Shown: positions 31,796 to 41,015 of the stretch, one piece after another
Position numbering within the stretch: the first letter of the stretch is position 1
How the letters are laid out: each line of letters starts with the position of its first letter
Translations under genes and position numbers: made by a program
Assembly (NCBI GenBank): GCA_026197095.1
Contig: JAPHTF010000119.1
Location: forward strand, 1-64,000
Direction: 5' to 3'
Source: Gammaproteobacteria bacterium
GTDB taxonomy: Bacteria; Pseudomonadota; Gammaproteobacteria; UBA6429; Thiohalophilaceae
DNA: 64,000 bases
Notes under the pieces: generated by a model
Told to the model about the DNA's origin: nothing
Seen by the model: only the letters and a program-made list of their open reading frames with translations
Databases searched by the model: none

Positions 31796-32944
31796 TTATT
31801 TTTTACTTATTTCTCGAAGAACTGCTTGCAACTTATCCCGGGCATTATAAGCAAGAAATTTAAGCAACGGCGTTATGTGATAAAGAATAGCGTCGACCTG
31901 GGGTAACAGTTCCTGGGGTTTGTTTTCCTTAAGTTTTTCCAGTAACTCAACAATATTAATATCATTGCGTGGCTTTTTAATATCAATTTTATTGACTGTC
32001 GAGTGACAAATAATCCGGTTTCCACCGGCAGCTTTGGCTTCATCTAAATGTTTTTCAGTTTCAGCAATAAGCTGCTGAAAAGTTACGTCAGGTTTTAACT
32101 CCGGTTCATAAAGTCCTGCGCTGATGGTGAGTTTAATAACATCATTATTATCTGGAATTTTAAATGCAAGTTTATTGATTTCTGAACGAATACGGTCTGT
32201 TAGAATTTCTGCATCACTTAATGTTGTTTCTTTAAGAATAACAGCGAATTTTGATACGCCGATACGTGCGATCGTATCTTCCTGACGTACAAGTTGTGCA
32301 AATTTTTCACCTATTAATTGCAGAATGCTATCCATAATCTTTTTACCATGCTTGATAAAAAGGCTATTAAAGTTATCAATATCCATGCGGGTAAGAATAA
32401 ATTGCCCGCCATGACGAACAGCATAAGAATGGGTTTCATCACCCACTTTACAAAAATAGCGTTGCCCACCTAAGCCGGTTGTTTCATCAACAGTGGCCTG
32501 TCGTTCAAGTTTGTCAGAGGTTTCAGTAAGTTTAGTCGTCGTTTGCTTAAAGGTAACGTGCGCTTTTGCCCTGGCCTGAAGTTGAATAGAATCAAACGGT
32601 TTGGTGATAAAATCATTTGCACCTTTATCTAAGGCTTCTTGTTTAGTTTCATCGTCGTCATCTTTACCTGTAATGATAATGACAGGTGTTTCATTTAAGC
32701 GAGCATCATCAGACTCTCGCATGCGTTTGAGTAAGCCAAAACCATCAAGAAAAGGCATATTAAGGTCAGTGAAAACGATCTGGATAGAATTATCGTTTAA
32801 CAATACTGTCCAGGCATCTTCACCATTTTCAACTTCGATAACATCGTAGTCTTTACTTAGTATTTTAGACATAGCCCGTCTCATCACACGTGAATCATCG
32901 ACGGCTAAAATGCGAGGCTTTTGTTGTTGTTCTTCTTCTGCCAA
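31796..32944 (-). CDS. Response regulator with degenerate GGDEF domain
   Basis: 382 residues. The N-terminal receiver (about 10-130) has the acidic pair in LAVDDSRVMRRAM, the phospho-acceptor Asp in IVFTDLNMPFLDG and the conserved Lys in FITKPFDS. A GGDEF-type domain follows (about 155-305, DETTGLGGQRYF, FILTRMDIDNFNSLF, EAKAAGGNRII). The catalytic signature reads GVSKF (about 227-231) where GGDEF is required, so diguanylate cyclase activity is unlikely. A helical tail of about 70 residues ends the protein. It probably works as a signalling scaffold or nucleotide sensor. It is monocistronic as far as seen; no histidine kinase is adjacent. Confidence 0.9.
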   Translation of the reverse strand: MAEEEQQQKPRILAVDDSRVMRRAMSKILSKDYDVIEVENGEDAWTVLLNDNSIQIVFTDLNMPFLDGFGLLKRMRESDDARLNETPVIIITGKDDDDETKQEALDKGANDFITKPFDSIQLQARAKAHVTFKQTTTKLTETSDKLERQATVDETTGLGGQRYFCKVGDETHSYAVRHGGQFILTRMDIDNFNSLFIKHGKKIMDSILQLIGEKFAQLVRQEDTIARIGVSKFAVILKETTLSDAEILTDRIRSEINKLAFKIPDNNDVIKLTISAGLYEPELKPDVTFQQLIAETEKHLDEAKAAGGNRIICHSTVNKIDIKKPRNDINIVELLEKLKENKPQELLPQVDAILYHITPLLKFLAYNARDKLQAVLREISKK

Positions 32945-33134
32945 GGTCTTACCTGAAATATACTTGGTTAAGTTTAATAACCAGAATTAAAGTGAATGCA
33001 AATTTGTAGCCAGCATAACGTTTTATTTTTGATATGCCAAGTAAGTCCATGTATAAGTTAAGAATAAACAGGTACTTACAGACTATAATTGATTAATATT
33101 AGTACTTATATTTGAATCAATACTCAGGGTAACA

Positions 33135-33662
33135 ATGAGCCATATCAGTATAAAGAAGCTTGCTGCAACAGCCCTTTTACTTGGTGCTATAACTGTGCAT
33201 GCAACTGATCTAGAGGATCGATATCGGCAGGCAGGCCATCCAGCAACAAGCGCGAGCATGTTTAAATCGTTGTCATTAGATACGGATGCTGCAATTCGAA
33301 AACGTGTTGCCAGCAATCGCCGAACACCAAAAAATATATTACTTCGTTTAGCGAATGATCCCGAGCAGTCAGTAAAGATAGCTGTTGCAACTAACCTGTC
33401 AGCCGCTGATGAAACATTTTTAATATTGGCTAAAGATTCCATGCAAGCTGTACGGAGTGTTGTTGCTCGATTTGAGTATGTACCTGTTGCGGCACTACAT
33501 ATTTTAGCGAATGATAAAGATGTTGATGTTCGCCTGGAAGTGGCTCGCAATTTAAACTCAACTAAAGAAATTTTATTTAAGTTAAGTCATGACCCCAATC
33601 ACTCAGTAAGTACGCTGGCAGAACAAGCACTGCAGCGATTAGATGATGAAAAACACCAGTAA
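33135..33662 (+). CDS. Exported LRV/HEAT-like repeat protein
   Basis: 175 residues. The N-terminus looks like a signal peptide (ISIKKLAATALLLGAITVHA, cut before TDLED). The rest is built from about 24-residue helical repeats of the leucine-rich-variant type. Examples are AAIRKRVASNRRTPKNILLR LANDPE, SVKIAVATNLSAADETFLIL and VDVRLEVARNLNSTKEILFK. LRV repeats serve protein binding and are usually cytoplasmic; an exported one is less common. Neighbours (response regulator, HDOD protein) give no firm clue. A weak hairpin follows the stop. Confidence 0.8.
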   Translation: MSHISIKKLAATALLLGAITVHATDLEDRYRQAGHPATSASMFKSLSLDTDAAIRKRVASNRRTPKNILLRLANDPEQSVKIAVATNLSAADETFLILAKDSMQAVRSVVARFEYVPVAALHILANDKDVDVRLEVARNLNSTKEILFKLSHDPNHSVSTLAEQALQRLDDEKHQ

Positions 33663-33690
33663 AAATCGGGCTATTAACTCGATTTTATTA
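33662..33690 (+). terminator. Possible intrinsic terminator
   Basis: AAAATCG (33662-33668) pairs with CGATTTT (33680-33686) around an 11-nt loop and is followed by an AT-rich run (ATTATTTATT). It begins at the stop codon of the LRV-repeat gene. The stem is AT-rich, so strength is doubtful. Confidence 0.4.
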
Positions 33691-33773
33691 TTTATTGAAA
33701 ATTTGTGATGTATTCGATCTCTTGCACGTATTTGAGACTAAAGTTTTTCAAAATTTGGTCGTGAACCATAACT

Positions 33774-34667
33774 ATGAATGAACAAAAACCAAAAGCCACA
33801 AATTTAACCGCGAAGGAGTTAGTAACAGGCTCAATACGACTCGTGTCATTACCCGAGGTGTGTATTCGTGTAAATGAAATGTTAGATGACCCTTCCGTTA
33901 CAGCCGCTGAACTTGGGCAGATTATTAGTCAGGACACCAGTTTAACTGCACGCTTACTAAAAATAGTGAATAGTTCTTATTACGGTTTTCAAGCAAAAAT
34001 TGAGACGGTGTCAAGGGCGGTAACGGTTGTTGGCTTACGAGAATTAAGAGGCCTGGTGATAGCGGCTTCAGCAGTGGAAACATTTTCAAATATTTCTGAT
34101 GAGGTATTAAACAAGGTTCGTTTTTGGCGCCATAGTTTGTATTGTGGTGTGATTGCTCGCTTACTGGCAGAGCAATGTCATGTCTTACATAGTGAACGTT
34201 TATTTGTCGCCGGTTTATTGCATGATATCGGTAAGCTTATTATTGCTCAGCGTTTACCCCAGGAAACCAGAATGATTGCGCTAGAAGCCGATTCTGCACA
34301 ACGACCAGAATTTGAGGTTGAACAGGATCTACTTGGTTTTAATCATGCGGAAGTGGGTGGAGAACTTATGCATGCCTGGAACATGCCTGAAACACTCTTC
34401 GAGTCGGTGGCATATCATCACAGTCCAAAGCATGCTGAAGTGGGCATTATGGAAACGTATCTGGTTCATATGGCTAATATATTTACTGATGAGGCTGAAC
34501 AAGGCCTGGATATGCTCAATGACAAGCCGCTACAAAAAGTCGATCCTTATGCCTGGGAGATAACCGGGCTTGATGAGAGCGTAAAAGATCTTGTTTTCCG
34601 TGAAGCGGGTCCATTGTTTACAGAAGCGTTAGAAACTATTTTACCTCGTTCTTATCCATCCTATTAG
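33774..34667 (+). CDS. HDOD-domain signalling protein
   Basis: 297 residues covering one HDOD domain (about 20-215). Blocks include LPEVCIRVNEML, IISQDTSLTARLLKIVNSSY, TVSRAVTVVGLRELRGLVIA and the HD pair VAGLLHDIGKLIIAQ. HDOD proteins are related to HD phosphohydrolases but most lack full metal sites and act as regulators in signalling or motility. Some HD-type ligands are present here (LLHDIGK, NHAEVGGELMHAWNMP, AYHHSP), so residual enzymatic activity is possible. The gene stands alone between the LRV gene and mazG. Confidence 0.88.
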   Translation: MNEQKPKATNLTAKELVTGSIRLVSLPEVCIRVNEMLDDPSVTAAELGQIISQDTSLTARLLKIVNSSYYGFQAKIETVSRAVTVVGLRELRGLVIAASAVETFSNISDEVLNKVRFWRHSLYCGVIARLLAEQCHVLHSERLFVAGLLHDIGKLIIAQRLPQETRMIALEADSAQRPEFEVEQDLLGFNHAEVGGELMHAWNMPETLFESVAYHHSPKHAEVGIMETYLVHMANIFTDEAEQGLDMLNDKPLQKVDPYAWEITGLDESVKDLVFREAGPLFTEALETILPRSYPSY

Positions 34668-34746
34668 TAAGACTTTATATCTCCTTCCACCATTTTGCTA
34701 TTTCATGATTTAATGGCTGTGATTAATTGTTCACAGGTATTTTATT

Positions 34747-35550
34747 ATGCAATCGATGCAGCAACTTTTAGATATTATGCGGGCTTTACGAGATCCCACT
34801 TCAGGTTGCCCCTGGGATCGAAAACAAAACTTCCAGACACTCATACCTTATACCATTGAAGAAGCGTATGAAGTTGCTGATGCCATTGAACGCAATAACT
34901 ATGATGATATAAAAAATGAATTAGGCGATTTACTCTTTCAAATTGTATTTTATAGTCAACTCGCGGCAGAAGAGCAGGCTTTTAATTTTAGTGATGTTGC
35001 ACAATCGATTAGTGAAAAATTGTTAAGGCGACACCCACATGTCTTTGCAGATGCAACGGTAGCTGATGCTGAAGATCAGACTAAATCATGGGAAAAACTC
35101 AAGCAGCAGGAGCGTGAGGTTAAAGCGGCAGAGAGTTCTTCATTATTGAGCCACCTTGACGATGTAAGCCGCACCTTACCCTCTTTGATGCGAGCTGAAA
35201 AACTGCAAAAACGTGCTGCACGAGAAGGTTTTGACTGGCCAGATGTGAAAGGGGTGGTGGCGAAGATTTATGAAGAGCTGGATGAAGTACAACAAGAGCT
35301 TGATGCAGAAAATCAAGTACATCAGAAACTGGAAGATGAGATAGGCGATCTCTTTTTTAGCTGCATAAATTTATCCCGCTATGTTGGCGTTGACGCAGAA
35401 CAAAGTTTACGTAAGGCTAATCTCAAATTTGAACGGCGATTTCGTGTATTAGAAAAAATGGCGATTGCTCAGGATTTACAGATTAATGAAATGACGGTTA
35501 ATGAGTTGGAAGATTTCTGGCTGAAAGTGAAAAAACAGGAGAAAAAGTAA
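34747..35550 (+). CDS. mazG: Nucleoside triphosphate pyrophosphohydrolase MazG
   Basis: 267 residues, close to the E. coli protein (263). Two MazG domains are present. The first has GCPWDRKQNFQTLIPYTIEE and ELGDLLFQIVFYSQLA, with the EExxE metal-binding helix (EEAYEVADAIE). The second has EELDEVQQELDAEN and EIGDLFFSCINLSR. MazG hydrolyses NTPs to NMP and PPi, removes abnormal nucleotides and can lower ppGpp. It is followed by an intergenic inverted-repeat element. Confidence 0.96.
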   Translation: MQSMQQLLDIMRALRDPTSGCPWDRKQNFQTLIPYTIEEAYEVADAIERNNYDDIKNELGDLLFQIVFYSQLAAEEQAFNFSDVAQSISEKLLRRHPHVFADATVADAEDQTKSWEKLKQQEREVKAAESSSLLSHLDDVSRTLPSLMRAEKLQKRAAREGFDWPDVKGVVAKIYEELDEVQQELDAENQVHQKLEDEIGDLFFSCINLSRYVGVDAEQSLRKANLKFERRFRVLEKMAIAQDLQINEMTVNELEDFWLKVKKQEKK

Positions 35551-35562
35551 ATTAAAAAAATT

Positions 35563-35708
35563 AACCACAGAGGACACGGAGGTTCACAGAGGAAAATATA
35601 GCTTAAAATCCGTTATTATTCTGAATAAACATAGATAGATTGTCTCAATCAACATAAGATTACCTCGTTATAAAAATAACTCTGTGAACCTCCGTGTCCT
35701 CTGTGGTT
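35563..35708. repeat. Inverted-repeat element with perfect 29-bp arms
   Basis: The left arm (35563-35591, AACCACAGAGGACACGGAGG then TTCACAGAG) is repeated as a perfect reverse complement at 35680-35708, with an 88-nt spacer. The spacer has no ORF. The CCACAGAGG core recurs in a second, degenerate copy at 61439-61517, so it is a dispersed family, resembling MITE or REP-type elements. It fills the middle of the 327-nt gap between mazG and amt (35551-35877). The rest of that gap (35709-35877) holds only the amt leader, where I see no clear promoter or riboswitch. Confidence 0.85.
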
Positions 35709-35877
35709 CAAAATTGCTTGAAATAGGCTTAGTCATTATTCCAAAATAGTGCATTCCTACAACTTGGTGCAAAAAGCATCAAATTCGTAGGTCTAATTCT
35801 TTCCTTCATTCCAACATGGTGCGAAAATAAAAAAATAATAACTAATGAAAAGCGTGTTCTTGCTTTAGGGGAATTTA

Positions 35878-37077
35878 ATGGAAAATATTAAAACTGCAAC
35901 AGATGTGTTGTTTATCTTGCTAGGCGCCATTATGGTGCTGGCGATGCATGCCGGTTTTGCTTTTTTAGAAGTCGGTACTGTGCGGAAGAAGAACCAGGTA
36001 AATGCACTGGTTAAAATTATTGTTGATTTTGCTGTTTCGACCATAGCTTATTTCTTTATTGGTTATGGTATTGCTTATGGTGTTGATGGCATAAATATTT
36101 TTGACACAGCAAAAGCTTTAAGTGAACTAAATGGGTATGCGTTAGTAAAATTCTTCTTCTTACTCACCTTTGCTGCGGCTATTCCCGCGATTATTTCAGG
36201 TGGTATTGCTGAGCGGGCACGTTTTTATCCCCAGGTAGCGGCTACATTTATTATTGTTGCACTGATTTATCCCTTTTTTGAAGGTATGGCCTGGCATGGC
36301 AACTATGGCATGCAAGCCTGGTTAGCCGCTACTTTTGGGGCAGAGTTTCATGATTTTGCCGGCTCTGTTGTCGTTCACGCGATGGGTGGGTGGTTAGCCT
36401 TGGGTGCAGTGATCCTGCTTGGTCATCGCTATGGTCGTTATGGAAAAGATGGTGAGGTTTATGCTCATCCACCCTCAAGTATTCCGTTCCTTTCACTGGG
36501 TGCCTGGATTTTAACCGTCGGTTGGTTTGGCTTTAATGTTATGTCTGCTCAGACTATTGATGCCATTGCCGGTTTAGTCGCGGTGAACTCTCTTATGGCT
36601 ATGGTGGGAGGTATTTTGGCCGCAACAATTGTGGGTCGGAATGATCCGGGTTTTGTTCATAATGGTCCATTAGCAGGTCTCGTTGCCGTGTGTGCAGGTT
36701 CCGATTTAATGCATCCTCTTGGAGCTTTAGTGACAGGCGGTATTGCTGGCGGCTTGTTTGTCTGGACATTCACAATGGCACAAAACAAATGGAAAATTGA
36801 TGATGTGCTCGGTGTTTGGCCATTACATGGTTTATGCGGAGCATGGGGTGGTATCGCTGCAGGAATTTTTGGTTCTACTGCTTTAGGTGGCCTGGGTGGA
36901 GTAACATTTATGTCTCAACTCGCAGGTACAGTGATTGGGCTGAGCGTAGCATTAGTGGGTGGATTTCTCGTTTACGGCATCATAAAAACCTTAGTGGGGC
37001 TGCGTCTAAGTCAGGAAGAAGAATATCAAGGTGCGGATTTGAGTATTCATAAGATTGCTGCTGAAGCTGACGATTAG
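35878..37077 (+). CDS. amt: Ammonium transporter
   Basis: 399 residues with about 11 membrane helices (AMHAGFAFLEVGTVRKKNQV at the N-terminal region, FDFAGSVVVHAMGGWLALGA-like block at about 160, DDVLGVWPLHGLCGAWGGIA near the C-terminus). The pore histidines of the Amt family are in VVHAMGG and LHGLCGAWGG. It moves ammonium/ammonia across the inner membrane. No glnK (PII) gene is adjacent, which is less usual. The start has GGGGA upstream. No sigma-54 promoter with correct spacing was found in the leader. A strong terminator follows. Confidence 0.95.
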   Translation: MENIKTATDVLFILLGAIMVLAMHAGFAFLEVGTVRKKNQVNALVKIIVDFAVSTIAYFFIGYGIAYGVDGINIFDTAKALSELNGYALVKFFFLLTFAAAIPAIISGGIAERARFYPQVAATFIIVALIYPFFEGMAWHGNYGMQAWLAATFGAEFHDFAGSVVVHAMGGWLALGAVILLGHRYGRYGKDGEVYAHPPSSIPFLSLGAWILTVGWFGFNVMSAQTIDAIAGLVAVNSLMAMVGGILAATIVGRNDPGFVHNGPLAGLVAVCAGSDLMHPLGALVTGGIAGGLFVWTFTMAQNKWKIDDVLGVWPLHGLCGAWGGIAAGIFGSTALGGLGGVTFMSQLAGTVIGLSVALVGGFLVYGIIKTLVGLRLSQEEEYQGADLSIHKIAAEADD

Positions 37078-37098
37078 GGCGTCTACTTTATAAATTAC

Positions 37099-37137
37099 AA
37101 AGGGCGTTTCAATTTATAGTTGAAACGCCCTTTTTTT
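37099..37137 (+). terminator. Strong intrinsic terminator after amt
   Basis: A perfect 14-bp stem (AAAGGGCGTTTCAA 37099-37112, TTGAAACGCCCTTT 37120-37133) has a 7-nt loop and runs into seven or more T. It lies 22 nt after the amt stop. Confidence 0.93.
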
Positions 37138-37243
37138 CTATTTTCATCATATTATGAAGATTATCGAACTATTAGTTTAGCTATGCTGGATCATCATGGG
37201 ACAAAGTGATACCTTTCTCCGTCCCTGAATATGTGGTTAAAAA

Positions 37244-38650
37244 ATGCGCAAATTACACATTAGAACCTTTGGTTGCCAGATGAATGAGTACGATACTCAA
37301 AAGATGGCCGATGTACTAAAAGCTTCCCATGGTCTGGAACTGACCGATGTCGATACTGAAGCAGATGTTCTCCTTTTGAACACCTGTTCAGTGCGGGAGC
37401 GTGCACAAGAAAAAGTATTTTCTCATTTGGGTATGTGGCGAAAATTAAAAGATAAGCGCCCTGAACTTGTCATTGGCGTGGGGGGATGTGTGGCCAGTCA
37501 GGAGGGTGAGGCGATCCTGAAACGGGCTCCTTATGTTGATTTAATTTTTGGACCGCAAACCTTACACCGTTTGCCGATGATGCTGAGTGATGCAACTAAA
37601 AAGCATAAATCAGTGGTTGATATTTCTTTCCCCGAAATTGAAAAATTTGATTTTATGCCGGAGCCGAAAAGTGATGGCGCCAGTGCTTATGTTTCGATTA
37701 TGGAGGGTTGTAGTAAATACTGCTCATTTTGTGTTGTGCCCTACACGCGCGGTGAAGAATTTAGCCGTCCCTTTGATGACATCATTACTGAAATTGCTCA
37801 ATTGGCACAGCAGGGTGTACGTGAAGTCAATCTACTTGGGCAGAATGTGAATGCATACAGGGGAGTGATGTCAGATAATGAACTGAATGGTCATGATTCC
37901 AGTGAAGAAACTATCGCTGATTTAGCATTGTTGATTCATTACGTTGCTGCTATTGATGGCATTGATCGGATTCGCTTTACAACATCTCATCCCATTGAAA
38001 TGAATGACAATCTTATTCAGGCCTATGCTGAGGTTCCTGAGTTAGTGAGCCATTTACATTTGCCTGTGCAAAGCGGTTCAGATCGTATTTTGGCGCAAAT
38101 GAAACGTAAACATACGGCATTGGAATATAAGGCGATCATTCGTAAATTACGCGAAGTACGTCCTGATCTCTGTTTTTCATCTGATTTCATTATTGGTTTT
38201 CCTGGTGAAACAGATAAAGATTTTGAAGACACCATGAATTTGATTGCCGATGTAGGCTTTGATTTATCTTATAGTTTTATATATAGCCCTCGTCCGGGTA
38301 CACCGGCGTCTAGTTTGCCAGATGATGTGCCTGAAGAAGTGAAAAAAGAACGCTTAAAAATCTTACAAACACGTATTAATCAACAAACACTTAATATCAG
38401 TGAAAATATGATGGGCAAGGTGCAGCGTGTATTGGTAACCCGTGCTTCTCGAAAAGATGAAACTGAAGTGAGTGGCCGCACAGAAAACAATCGTGTGGTA
38501 AACTTCAAAGCAGACAAATCACTTATTGGTCATTTTGCAAACGTGAAAATTACTGAAGTTCGACCAAACTCATTACGCGGAGAATTAGTTGAAATCGCTG
38601 ATACTATCGCTGTAGCTGCATCAAATACTGTATCAGCACATAACGGATAA
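37244..38650 (+). CDS. miaB: tRNA-2-methylthio-N6-dimethylallyladenosine synthase MiaB
   Basis: 468 residues. The N-terminal MTTase domain holds the second Fe-S cluster ligands in [19 protein letters not shown] and GVGGCVASQ. The radical SAM motif is [22 protein letters not shown] domain closes the protein (about 380-450, [20 protein letters not shown]). MiaB adds a methylthio group to i6A37 of tRNAs reading UNN codons. The gene leads the conserved run miaB-ybeZ-ybeY-corC-lnt, as in many gammaproteobacteria. Confidence 0.97.
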   Translation: MRKLHIRTFGCQMNEYDTQKMADVLKASHGLELTDVDTEADVLLLNTCSVRERAQEKVFSHLGMWRKLKDKRPELVIGVGGCVASQEGEAILKRAPYVDLIFGPQTLHRLPMMLSDATKKHKSVVDISFPEIEKFDFMPEPKSDGASAYVSIMEGCSKYCSFCVVPYTRGEEFSRPFDDIITEIAQLAQQGVREVNLLGQNVNAYRGVMSDNELNGHDSSEETIADLALLIHYVAAIDGIDRIRFTTSHPIEMNDNLIQAYAEVPELVSHLHLPVQSGSDRILAQMKRKHTALEYKAIIRKLREVRPDLCFSSDFIIGFPGETDKDFEDTMNLIADVGFDLSYSFIYSPRPGTPASSLPDDVPEEVKKERLKILQTRINQQTLNISENMMGKVQRVLVTRASRKDETEVSGRTENNRVVNFKADKSLIGHFANVKITEVRPNSLRGELVEIADTIAVAASNTVSAHNG

Positions 38651-38664
38651 TTACTTCTTATATT

Positions 38665-39639
38665 TTGAATACCTCTGCACACTCTCTTGATATCACGTTA
38701 GATCCCGCTGATAACCAGCGCCTGGCAAATTTATGTGGCCAGTTTGATGAGCATTTACGACTTATTGAACGACGCATGGGCGTGGAAATAAATAACCGTG
38801 GAAATAATTTCCGTATTATAGGCAAAAAAAAATCTGTAGATGAAACAGAAGCGCTTTTACACGGGCTTTATAGTGAAACAGACAAAAATACCCTGACACC
38901 TGAAATTGTAAATTTACATTTGCATGACACCGCATCAGTGCAATTGGTTAAAACGAAAAAAGTGCACTCTGGTGATGAAGTTGTTATTCAAACTAAACGT
39001 GGACAAGTACGCGGTCGAGGCCCAAGCCAGCAACATTATTTACGTTCCATTGTCGAACACGATATTAGTTTTGGTGTTGGCCCTGCGGGTACCGGTAAAA
39101 CGTATCTTGCCGTTGCCTCAGCTGTGGAAGCGCTTGAACGAGATGAAGTGCGTCGACTTATTTTAACGCGCCCCGCTGTTGAATCCGGTGAGCGTCTTGG
39201 ATTTTTACCAGGTGATTTAGCACAAAAAATCGATCCCTATTTAAGACCTCTATATGATGCTTTATATGAAATGCTGGGTTTTGAAAAAGTAGCCCGTTTA
39301 ATGGAGCGTAACGTGATAGAAGTGGCGCCATTAGCCTATATGCGTGGGCGTTCATTAAATGAGTCATTTATTATTCTCGATGAAGCACAAAATACCACCG
39401 TTGAACAAATGAAAATGTTTTTAACACGGATTGGTTTTGGCTCTAAAGTGGTTGTTACCGGTGATGTGACGCAAATTGATTTACCTAAAGGGCAGCAGTC
39501 CGGCTTACGTCAGGTGATTGATGTTTTATCTGATGTTGATGGTTTAAGTTTCAGTTTTTTTACACCAAAAGATGTGGTGCGTCATCCCCTGGTTCAGCGT
39601 ATTGTTGAAGCTTACGATAAATATGATGACGTCCCATAA
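38665..39639 (+). CDS. ybeZ: PhoH-family ATPase YbeZ
   Basis: 324 residues from a TTG start, the only plausible start before the conserved N-terminal KH-like region (LCGQFDEHLRLIERRMGVEI). The PhoH core has the Walker A loop GVGPAGTGKTYLAVA and Walker B with SFIILDEAQNTTVEQMKMFL. PhoH-like proteins pair with YbeY and act in RNA metabolism, possibly as helicases. It lies 14 nt after miaB and 18 nt before ybeY. Confidence 0.95.
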   Translation: MNTSAHSLDITLDPADNQRLANLCGQFDEHLRLIERRMGVEINNRGNNFRIIGKKKSVDETEALLHGLYSETDKNTLTPEIVNLHLHDTASVQLVKTKKVHSGDEVVIQTKRGQVRGRGPSQQHYLRSIVEHDISFGVGPAGTGKTYLAVASAVEALERDEVRRLILTRPAVESGERLGFLPGDLAQKIDPYLRPLYDALYEMLGFEKVARLMERNVIEVAPLAYMRGRSLNESFIILDEAQNTTVEQMKMFLTRIGFGSKVVVTGDVTQIDLPKGQQSGLRQVIDVLSDVDGLSFSFFTPKDVVRHPLVQRIVEAYDKYDDVP

Positions 39640-39657
39640 GGGTAATAGCACGTTCTA

Positions 39658-40116
39658 ATGGAAATATATTTAGATGTACAACGAGAAGTCGAAGCCTTAC
39701 CTACAGATGATGAAATATTAAAATGGGTAAGTGAAGTGTTAATCTCTGAACAGCATGCTGATACTGAGTTAACCGTCCGTTTTGTGAGTGAAGAAGAAAG
39801 TGCTGAATTGAATGAACAATATCGTCACAAAACAGGTGCAACCAATGTACTGTCGTTTCCATTTGAAGCACCGGCAGAAGTTGAACTTAATTTATTGGGT
39901 GATTTAGTTATCTGTTCTGATGTTGTAAAAAAACAAGCTAAAGAACAGCAAAAACAAGAGCTGGCACATTGGGCACATATGATTGTACATGGAATGTTGC
40001 ATTTATTAGGGTATGATCACCAAACAGATGCAGAAGCGAATATAATGGAAACAAAAGAAATACACATCTTGTCACAACTGGGATATTCCGATCCATATCG
40101 GGAAATAAACGTATGA
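39658..40116 (+). CDS. ybeY: Endoribonuclease/rRNA maturation factor YbeY
   Basis: 152 residues. The metal-binding motif H-x3-H-x5-H is visible as VHGMLHLLGYDH. The LLGDLVICSDVV block and the NVLSFPFE strand are also typical. YbeY acts in 16S rRNA 3'-end processing and ribosome quality control. The stop overlaps the corC start by 4 nt. Confidence 0.97.
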   Translation: MEIYLDVQREVEALPTDDEILKWVSEVLISEQHADTELTVRFVSEEESAELNEQYRHKTGATNVLSFPFEAPAEVELNLLGDLVICSDVVKKQAKEQQKQELAHWAHMIVHGMLHLLGYDHQTDAEANIMETKEIHILSQLGYSDPYREINV

Positions 40117-41015
40117 GTGAAGAACAGCCGAGTCATTCGGAAAAAGAAACTAAAGTACAACGCAGCTGGTTTGAACGTATCGGTCAGGCTTTGCAGGGAG
40201 AACTAAAAGATCGTGCGCAACTCACGGTTGTACTTAATGAAGCGCATAAAAATAATGTAATCGATCATGAAGCCTTAAGTATGATTGATGGCGCATTACA
40301 AGTTGCAGAAATGCAAGTGCGTGACATTATGATTCCTCGTTCACAAATGATTGTGCTTGAAATGGATTCAAGTGAGGAAGAACTGATGAACACCGTTATC
40401 GCTTCTGCACATTCACGATTTCCTGTTGTGGGTGACAGCAAAGATGAAATAGTCGGTATTTTGTTAGCAAAAGATTTATTACCTCACCTGATTAATGATA
40501 CGGATAAAAAATTTAGTATTCGTGATATTTTAAGACACGCAGTATTTATTCCGGAAAGTAAACGACTAAATATCTTATTGAAAGAATTTAGAAGTACGAG
40601 AAATCATATAGCCATAGTTGTTGATGAGTATGGCGGTGTAGCCGGGATGGTTACTATAGAAGATGTTCTGGAACAAATTGTGGGTGAGATAGAAGATGAA
40701 CATGATTTTGATGAAGATACGTTTATCTTTGAGCATGCTAATAATCGCACTACAGTAAAAGCGATTACTCCAATTGAAGATTTTAATAAACACTTCAATA
40801 CACAGTTTACTGGTAGTGAGTTTGGTACCATCGGCGGTATAGTTATGAATGCCTTAGGTCATGTGCCAAAACGCGGTGAGTCAGTTGTTATTGATGGTCT
40901 GAAATTTAAAATTTTACGTTCAAGTAGTCGTCGAATAAATTTGCTTGAAGTAACCACAAAGCTGAAGCGGTCAGACAAAGAGGCAACGAAATCTACCGAT
41001 GCCGAGCAACATTAA
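40113..41015 (+). CDS. corC: CorC/HlyC-type CBS-domain protein
   Basis: 300 residues. A short N-terminus (no membrane helices) is followed by two CBS domains (about 60-190, MIPRSQMIVLEMDSSEEELM, FIPESKRLNILLKEFRSTRN). A CorC/HlyC C-terminal domain (about 205-285) follows. It is placed in cation (Mg or Co) efflux on the basis of the family, but the exact role is not settled. The motif HIAIVVDEYGGVAGMVTIED is diagnostic. It overlaps ybeY by 4 nt and lnt by 17 nt. Confidence 0.95.
   Translation: MSEEQPSHSEKETKVQRSWFERIGQALQGELKDRAQLTVVLNEAHKNNVIDHEALSMIDGALQVAEMQVRDIMIPRSQMIVLEMDSSEEELMNTVIASAHSRFPVVGDSKDEIVGILLAKDLLPHLINDTDKKFSIRDILRHAVFIPESKRLNILLKEFRSTRNHIAIVVDEYGGVAGMVTIEDVLEQIVGEIEDEHDFDEDTFIFEHANNRTTVKAITPIEDFNKHFNTQFTGSEFGTIGGIVMNALGHVPKRGESVVIDGLKFKILRSSSRRINLLEVTTKLKRSDKEATKSTDAEQH

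Noticed and set aside
33083-33550. 155-codon minus-strand frame opposite the LRV-repeat gene
   Set aside because: Ser/Arg/Ala-rich shadow of the LRV repeats with no start signal; the plus-strand gene has a signal peptide and regular repeats.
35760-35860. Sigma-54 promoter for amt
   Set aside because: TTGGTGCAAAAAGCAT resembles the -24/-12 form, but the GG-to-GC spacing is 8, not 10, and no second candidate fits.
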